A DNA stretch of 11,892 nucleotides from Spirogloea muscicola (lineage: Eukaryota; Streptophyta; Zygnematophyceae; Spirogloeales; Spirogloeaceae), in contig WELB01000033.1 in assembly GCA_009602725.1 (NCBI GenBank), forward strand, positions 655,415 through 667,306, written 5' to 3'. How positions within the stretch are numbered: position 1 is the first letter of the stretch; each line of letters opens with the position of its first letter. A model generated the notes under the pieces. The model was not told where the DNA came from. It did not search any database and saw nothing but the letters and a program-made list of their open reading frames with translations. Shown piece after piece: positions 7,987-11,892 of the stretch. Both the position numbers and the translations under genes were made by a program.

Positions 7987-9430
7987 ACGATCTGAGTCCA
8001 GGGCAGGAGGCACTGGAGCGTCTCTTCAAGCCAGGAGCAGAAGCTCTGCCAACAAAGAGGCAGCAGCTATCCACCATGAACCTTCATAGCTGCCGCCCTC
8101 ACAAAGAGCGACGGCAGAAAGTACAGTACTTGTACAGTGCTTGCCCCTTGCTGACATAGATCCACAAAAACAGAATGTATACTTACTACACCAGGTAGAC
8201 ATCAGGCATGTCTGCTGCTTATGATAGACTCTTAACAATGAAACAGCTCCTCCACTTTACGTATTGGCTGCGAGAGGCCAGCCCAAAGGATTGTACAAAT
8301 TGCACAAGCCGCAGCCTGGTTTTGCTCCAAGTATCGAGTGTTGCGAGGAATCCATTGATGCTTTGGTTTGTTGTGGGTATGTGTCGAAAGTCCTTGAAAA
8401 AGATCTTGTGAAGTCTCTACTTCACCTCTACTTCAACAGCAGTGTCCAACACAGACTATACTGCTGTTGAAGCATGGTCTGTGTTGGACACATTTTGACT
8501 TGCATCCAGTACGGTGTAGTCTCTAGCCCAAAGTATACAATGGAAGTAAGCCCTGAAATGTGGCCTTGAAAAGCTTGGGAAGCACATGTAAGATGAGGGC
8601 AACTGCTATGTAAAGCAAGGCAGTAGAGGCAGTACGGGATGCCAAGTCCGCTCCAGCTCATGCCTCTGTGTTTTTTGTTGATGTGTTGATGTGGTGTTGA
8701 GGGTTTGGTTCAGCGCATACCCCTTTGGCAAATAAGCGTGTACGGGAGCCAGAAAAGCTGGCTGGGTAGCAATCCTAACTTGATCGTATGATACGCGCTC
8801 TCTGTAAAAGAAGTGATGGCCTGGCATGTCAGGCTATGTTCTGAATCTGAGGCGACCGCCTTGGTTTAATGTGCCCGACCGCTCTGCTCCGACGCTCCAT
8901 AGCTGTGGCTGCCAACCACCCTGGTTGTAGGCGAAGCCTGGGCTAGTCTGATCTGTATCTGCTTCCATTAGCTGATGTGAGTCTGTCACGCAGAGACGGG
9001 GGCAGACTGCCAAATTTATGCCGAACGTAAGGGCAAAGCCCAACTGAGGTAACAGAGCGGCGGGTAGGAGGGAAGCGGTGACTGCTGAAAACCGGCAAGC
9101 TTTGCGAGAATAAGATCTGAAAAATCTACGTTGTTGTATATGCAGCAACATGTCTGAGCACCCACGGTGATACTATCTGTGTCTGCAGAGGCTAAATCTT
9201 CTGTCGAACTGTCAAACAAGCAGAGGCAATGACCTCCTTCCTTGGCAGTAAGATGTACATGAGCGACACTTTCAGTTGCCAGGCTCTCTACTTGTATTCT
9301 CCTAAGCACTTGGACACTTGGCTGACACACTACGCAGTCATCTGCCGATCTGTTGAGCTCAAGCGCTAGAAGATGGCACATGACTATGACCAGGCGAAGT
9401 TGCTAGTGTTGCTTCTAACTAGTCTGCAAC
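7987..9430. other. Region between convergent ARF and nCBP stop codons; no gene recognised
   Basis: This 1.44-kb stretch must contain the 3' UTRs of both genes. Open frames exist, including about 120 codons on the minus strand at 9016-9381 and a 57-codon + strand frame at 7986-8159, but none shows a domain. The most notable structure is the interleaved inverted repeat at 8431-8491. No AATAAA-type signal clearly placed for either gene was seen, so 3' ends cannot be positioned. Confidence 0.7.
8431..8491. repeat. Two interleaved perfect inverted repeats (A-B-A'-B')
   Basis: Arm A, CTTCAACAGCAGT (8431-8443), is the exact reverse complement of 8460-8472. Arm B, GTGTCCAACACAGAC (8442-8456), is the exact reverse complement of 8477-8491. 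The arms alternate rather than nest, so RNA or single-stranded DNA could fold into one hairpin (13 bp, 16-base loop) or the other (15 bp, 20-base loop). A pseudoknot with both full stems is sterically unlikely because arms A and B overlap by two bases with no connecting loop. The element lies 445 bp after the ARF stop. Confidence 0.92.
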
Positions 9431-9882
9431 CTACCCCCGCAGCCATGCATTCCGGAATGACGATCTGTCCTTAAGAGAAGCATCATGGGGCTTGTACTCC
9501 TGCATCTCAACAAACTGAAACACAGTGAGACCCTCCATCCTGCTTGTCATGCTTGCAGCTGCCTTGTATCATGTACTCATGCATGATACTAGCCCCATGA
9601 CAGAGCTGCACGTACTTCAAGGTTGGTGACTCATCTTCTACCTGCCCACATCAAAGCACAGCCCCCTTGAGCTTCGAGGGCACCAAGCAAAATCCACTTC
9701 AGTCAGCAGCTTGTTGGACACTTGACTAGGAGCCTGTGATGAACATTCACAATTGCTTAAGGTCCAAGCTACAAGGTGAGAGGGTCAGTGGAAGCTTAGG
9801 TAGACTCTTTGAGACCAACCATGACATAGGAAGGGGGTAGCTGCAGGTGCTTCTTGATGGAGTCTCGAAGCTGCATGACTGC
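9431..9882 (-). CDS. nCBP: nCBP exons 6-7: C-terminal helix and tail
   Basis: Exon 6 (9882-9820, 21 codons) encodes AVMQLRDSIKKHLQLPPSYVM, the C-terminal helix. Exon 7 (9499-9431, 22 codons plus TAG) encodes EYKPHDASLKDRSSF and ends AWLRG, the characteristic plant nCBP ending. Acceptors are CTGTGCAG and GAGATGCAG. Neither exon stands out as an open frame because of size; they were found by extending the conserved sequence through the introns. Confidence 0.93.
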
Positions 9883-11892
9883 CTGCACAGACAAGAGGAA
9901 GATTTGTGCTGTCAGAGAGAAGTTGGTCCGCAATAAAGCGTTTCTTTATTCAGTCTTCTCTCTGGCAATTGATGAGCAACAAGTAGAGTCCGGCCAATAG
10001 TACCAGGGACAGCCCTTGGTGTTTCCAAACAAGAGACCTTGTGCTCAAGACCCGACATCTGCATAAGAGTGCGCCCCAGTAGCATCTACTGCAGGCAAAG
10101 GAGATGGACTGAGTGTGATCGACTAGATCACACCCACCTACTCCAGCAGCCTTGCACGGAACAATGTGATCCTTTCTGATAAACTGCAAGCACTGAGTTG
10201 GCTCTTGCCTAAGACTGCAGCAGGTGGCTTCTCTGAAGAGCAGGTGTGACGAGCTATTTCTAGTGACGAGCGTGCAACAAGGTGGACGATGATCCTTATA
10301 GGACTGGTACTGCCTATTGGTGCTCCAAGGGCCCGCAAGCTGGTCTTCACCTGACTGTCGCTAGCGTCACGATTCCAGACGCTGACGCTGTCATCGCCAG
10401 TCCGGATGCTCAGAACAGCGCCACAGACGCTCTCGCCTTGCTCGAGCTGGTTGCCTACAAGAGCCAGCACCTGCACATTGCTCCACATTAGCAACACGTC
10501 AGCGCAGGGTGCAATATTCCAAGTGTGCAGAGCGTGCAGTATTGTTGGGCTCCGGGACACCAATGGCAGGTGGTATAAGGTAAGCCGGGCTCTCGCTACC
10601 AAGCGAAGGTAGTGGGTCTCAAGATAGGATATCATTGTTACTATTATGGGGTGTCTTGACTTTATTAGATATCAATGATAATTTCTGATAATTAGTTATT
10701 TATTGGATGAGGTGTCTTGATACTTAAGCTCTGGGTTCTAGGGCAGGGTTGACCAGCTCCTCCCAGAAACGGCCAACGAGTCCTTTGCGGAAGCGCGCAA
10801 TCCACTTTCCCCCGCTGTGGTTTGCAGCATCCTGAGCATGCGGAGATCACTGCACGCCACTCAGGTCTTGCAGTACAGTCCTGCCAGCGATTGGGCGCGC
10901 ATGAGAAGCCTTAGATCTGATTCCTCTCTCAGTCACTCTTCTCCACTGCCGCAAGCGCACCTCCCAAAGCGGCTTGATGCCGTCCTTAAAGAGGTGAAGG
11001 TCGGTCTGCGGTGGCAGGCCGGCCGGCCTGACAATATGGCAGTAGCAGCCCCAGAAGCCCTCCACCTGCATCGGTTGCAAGGGTGGAGGCGCAGGCAGTG
11101 AGATCAAGTCTGCCATGCAGACTGGCACTGAGCCGTACAGGCAGACTTGATTCAGTAGCAAGGAGCCCTGAGCCCTGATGACTATAGAGTCTTCAACTTG
11201 CTCAAAAATCTGTCCTTCTCTCAGACGTGATGCTCTATCATAAGACTTCTCCTCAACAGCGCAAGTGATTGCAGAGGCGTCGTGGGCCTGGCCCGTCAAG
11301 GGGTGATCAAGCCTTGCCACGCAGCTGATCTGCAGTCCCTCGTACCCAACTCCGAAGCGTCTCGGTGCATCCGGAGGGCTTGCTGGGCGTCGTCGTGTGC
11401 GCACCGTGCTGAAGTCGTGGATCTTCCGCACGGAGTCCTCGTACGAGGCGCCCTTGAGGGGCCGGATGCGCGTCGCCGTCAGGGAGCGCTGGGTGTACCA
11501 GAGCACAAACTTGCACTGCGAGGTGGGTCAGCCATCAAAACCATCGTCAGGGTCCAGGCTCGCCCACTTGGCCACTAACGACCTCTACGGCTGTAAGCCG
11601 CCGCCATGGGGCTGGCGGCGTGCTTGCTTGACCGGCTGCAAGGGCCGGTGGCTTGAACCCCAAGCCCTGACCCTAAAGCCCAAACCCTAATTTCAAGGCC
11701 AACAAGTTGCACACAAAACCCCAAGCCCTGACGAGTGCGGTGGCCAAGACCTGCGTCCAGAACGGCGCTGAGCTGCCGGCGCGGCGCACCTGGAGGGGGT
11801 GCAGGCCGGCCTTGACCTCCGCAGCCCGCCGCTCGCGCCGCTCCCGCTCGGCGGCCTCCGCGGGGGCGAGCCCTGGCAGCGCCGCGGCGCGG
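9431..11892 (-). CDS. nCBP: nCBP / 4EHP: class II eIF4E-family cap-binding protein, 7 exons, 5' partial
   Basis: This cytoplasmic protein binds the mRNA 5' cap; plant nCBP and animal 4EHP are the class II eIF4E branch. Exons in transcript order are 11892-11790 (partial), 11515-11405, 11065-10961, 10831-10754, 10470-10351, 9882-9820 and 9499-9431 (TAG). They give 215 residues plus one leading base, close to the roughly 220 of plant nCBP, so only a few N-terminal residues are missing. Motifs in order are HPLQCKFVLWYT, SYEDSVRKIHDFST, VEGFWGCYCHIVRP, TDLHLFKDGIKPLWE, GGKWIARF, RFWEEL, ALVGNQLEQ, VCGAVLSIR, VSVWNRDASD, AVMQLRDSIKKHL and EYKPHDASLKD. Class II marks are Phe and Tyr at the positions of human eIF4E Trp43 and Trp56 (F37 and Y59 here), with the second cap-stacking Trp kept (W105, then E106) and W163 matching Trp166. 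All six introns are phase 0. No ATG lies in the visible part of exon 1. Confidence 0.95.
10351..11515 (-). CDS. nCBP: nCBP exons 2-5: cap-binding core
   Basis: The four exons (111, 105, 78 and 120 nt) are each a whole number of codons and encode the eIF4E-like fold. The first cap-stacking position is Tyr in GASYED (Trp in class I). The second is Trp in KPLWE, and the following Glu is the residue that recognises guanine in eIF4E. The loop before SYED (QRSLTATRIRPLKGA) looks about five residues longer and more basic than I recall for flowering-plant nCBP. Donors of exons 2 and 3 are both GTGCGC; that of exon 4 is GTCAAC. Confidence 0.92.
10622..10735. repeat. AT-rich island with short repeats in nCBP intron 4
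   Basis: This part of the 283-nt intron is much more AT-rich than its surroundings. GGTGTCTTGA occurs at 10650-10659 and again at 10711-10720. TATCATTG (10630-10637) and CAATGATA (10673-10680) form a short inverted repeat. It could be the remnant of a small insertion, but clear terminal repeats and a target duplication were not found. Confidence 0.5.
11656..11732. promoter_or_regulatory. Telo-box and duplicated ACCCCAAGCCCTGAC element in nCBP intron 1
   Basis: AAACCCTAA (11682-11690) is a perfect plant telo-box, with a related ACCCTAAA at 11670-11677. A 16-bp direct repeat, AACCCCAAGCCCTGAC, flanks this area at 11656-11671 and 11717-11732. In plants, telo-boxes near the 5' end or in the first intron of translation-apparatus genes are known cis elements. 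Here the element lies in the 274-nt first intron of a translation-factor gene, which fits that placement. Function is inferred, not shown. Confidence 0.55.
11790..11892 (-). CDS. nCBP: nCBP exon 1, truncated by the window edge
   Basis: Read on the minus strand, this GC-rich exon encodes an Ala/Pro-rich start, then a charged Arg/Glu-rich segment (AERERRERRAAEVK), then GLHPLQ. It ends at donor CTCCAG|GTGCGC. HPL immediately before the first beta strand is an eIF4E-family landmark and joins in phase to CKFVLWYT. A charged, Arg/Glu-rich segment before HPL is also usual in plant nCBP. The start codon should lie just right of 11892. Confidence 0.88.

Noticed and set aside
8431-8491. Stable H-type pseudoknot with both full stems
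   Set aside because: The first arms of the two stems overlap by two bases and leave no loop to cross a 15-bp helix; alternative hairpins are more reasonable.
9016-9381. 121-codon minus-strand open frame just beyond the nCBP stop
   Set aside because: No domain is recognisable, no splice logic links it to nCBP, and it most likely lies in the 3' UTR or intergenic DNA.
9483-9600. 10-bp inverted repeat TCATGGGGCT / AGCCCCATGA spanning nCBP exon 7 and intron 6
   Set aside because: It is short and distant; a match of this size is plausible by chance and no structural support exists.
9932-9950. AATAAAG...CTTTATT hairpin as a polyadenylation site
   Set aside because: It lies inside nCBP intron 5, between secure exons, and the stem is only seven AT-rich pairs.
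11670-11690. Telomeric repeat array marking a chromosome end
   Set aside because: There are only one or two degenerate units, located inside an intron and not tandem.

Overview
The window carries two protein-coding genes of a streptophyte (land-plant-lineage) nuclear genome. They are arranged convergently, and both are broken into many exons by GT-AG introns. The organism call rests on the first gene, an auxin response factor (ARF): the combination of B3 DNA-binding domain, ARF dimerization/ancillary domain and C-terminal PB1 domain is known only from streptophytes. The very GC-rich first exons, several GTGCGC splice donors and divergent linker sequence suggest a streptophyte alga or early-diverging plant rather than a flowering plant. 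The species cannot be named from the sequence.

Layout. Positions 1-123 are a pure poly-T run. Positions 146-7986 (+ strand) hold the ARF, reconstructed here as 18 exons encoding about 861 residues. The DNA-binding/dimerization half (exons 2-9, 506-4255) and the PB1 half (exons 17-18, 7541-7986) are read with high confidence, because each splice junction restores a conserved family motif in phase. The N-terminal exon and linker exons 10-16 are a phase-consistent proposal. Positions 7987-9430 hold no recognisable gene; they contain the 3' flanks of both genes and a striking pair of interleaved perfect inverted repeats. Positions 9431-11892 (- strand) hold nCBP/4EHP, a class II eIF4E cap-binding protein. 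It is reconstructed as seven exons, all joined in phase 0, and is missing only a few N-terminal residues beyond the right edge.

Function. The ARF would bind auxin response elements as a dimer, and would normally connect to Aux/IAA repressors or other ARFs through PB1. Its PB1 domain keeps the basic (lysine) face but has lost most of the acidic OPCA residues, which is the most biologically interesting point in the window. nCBP binds mRNA 5' caps and acts in translational control. The two genes have no known joint pathway; they are convergent neighbours whose 3' ends may interact only at transcript level.

I found no mobile element, CRISPR array, tRNA or rRNA, and no undescribed multi-gene system. 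The unusual items are the altered PB1, a uORF overlapping the ARF start, alternative-exon candidates, foldback and bistable inverted repeats, a G-rich intron tract, and a telo-box in the first intron of the translation gene.
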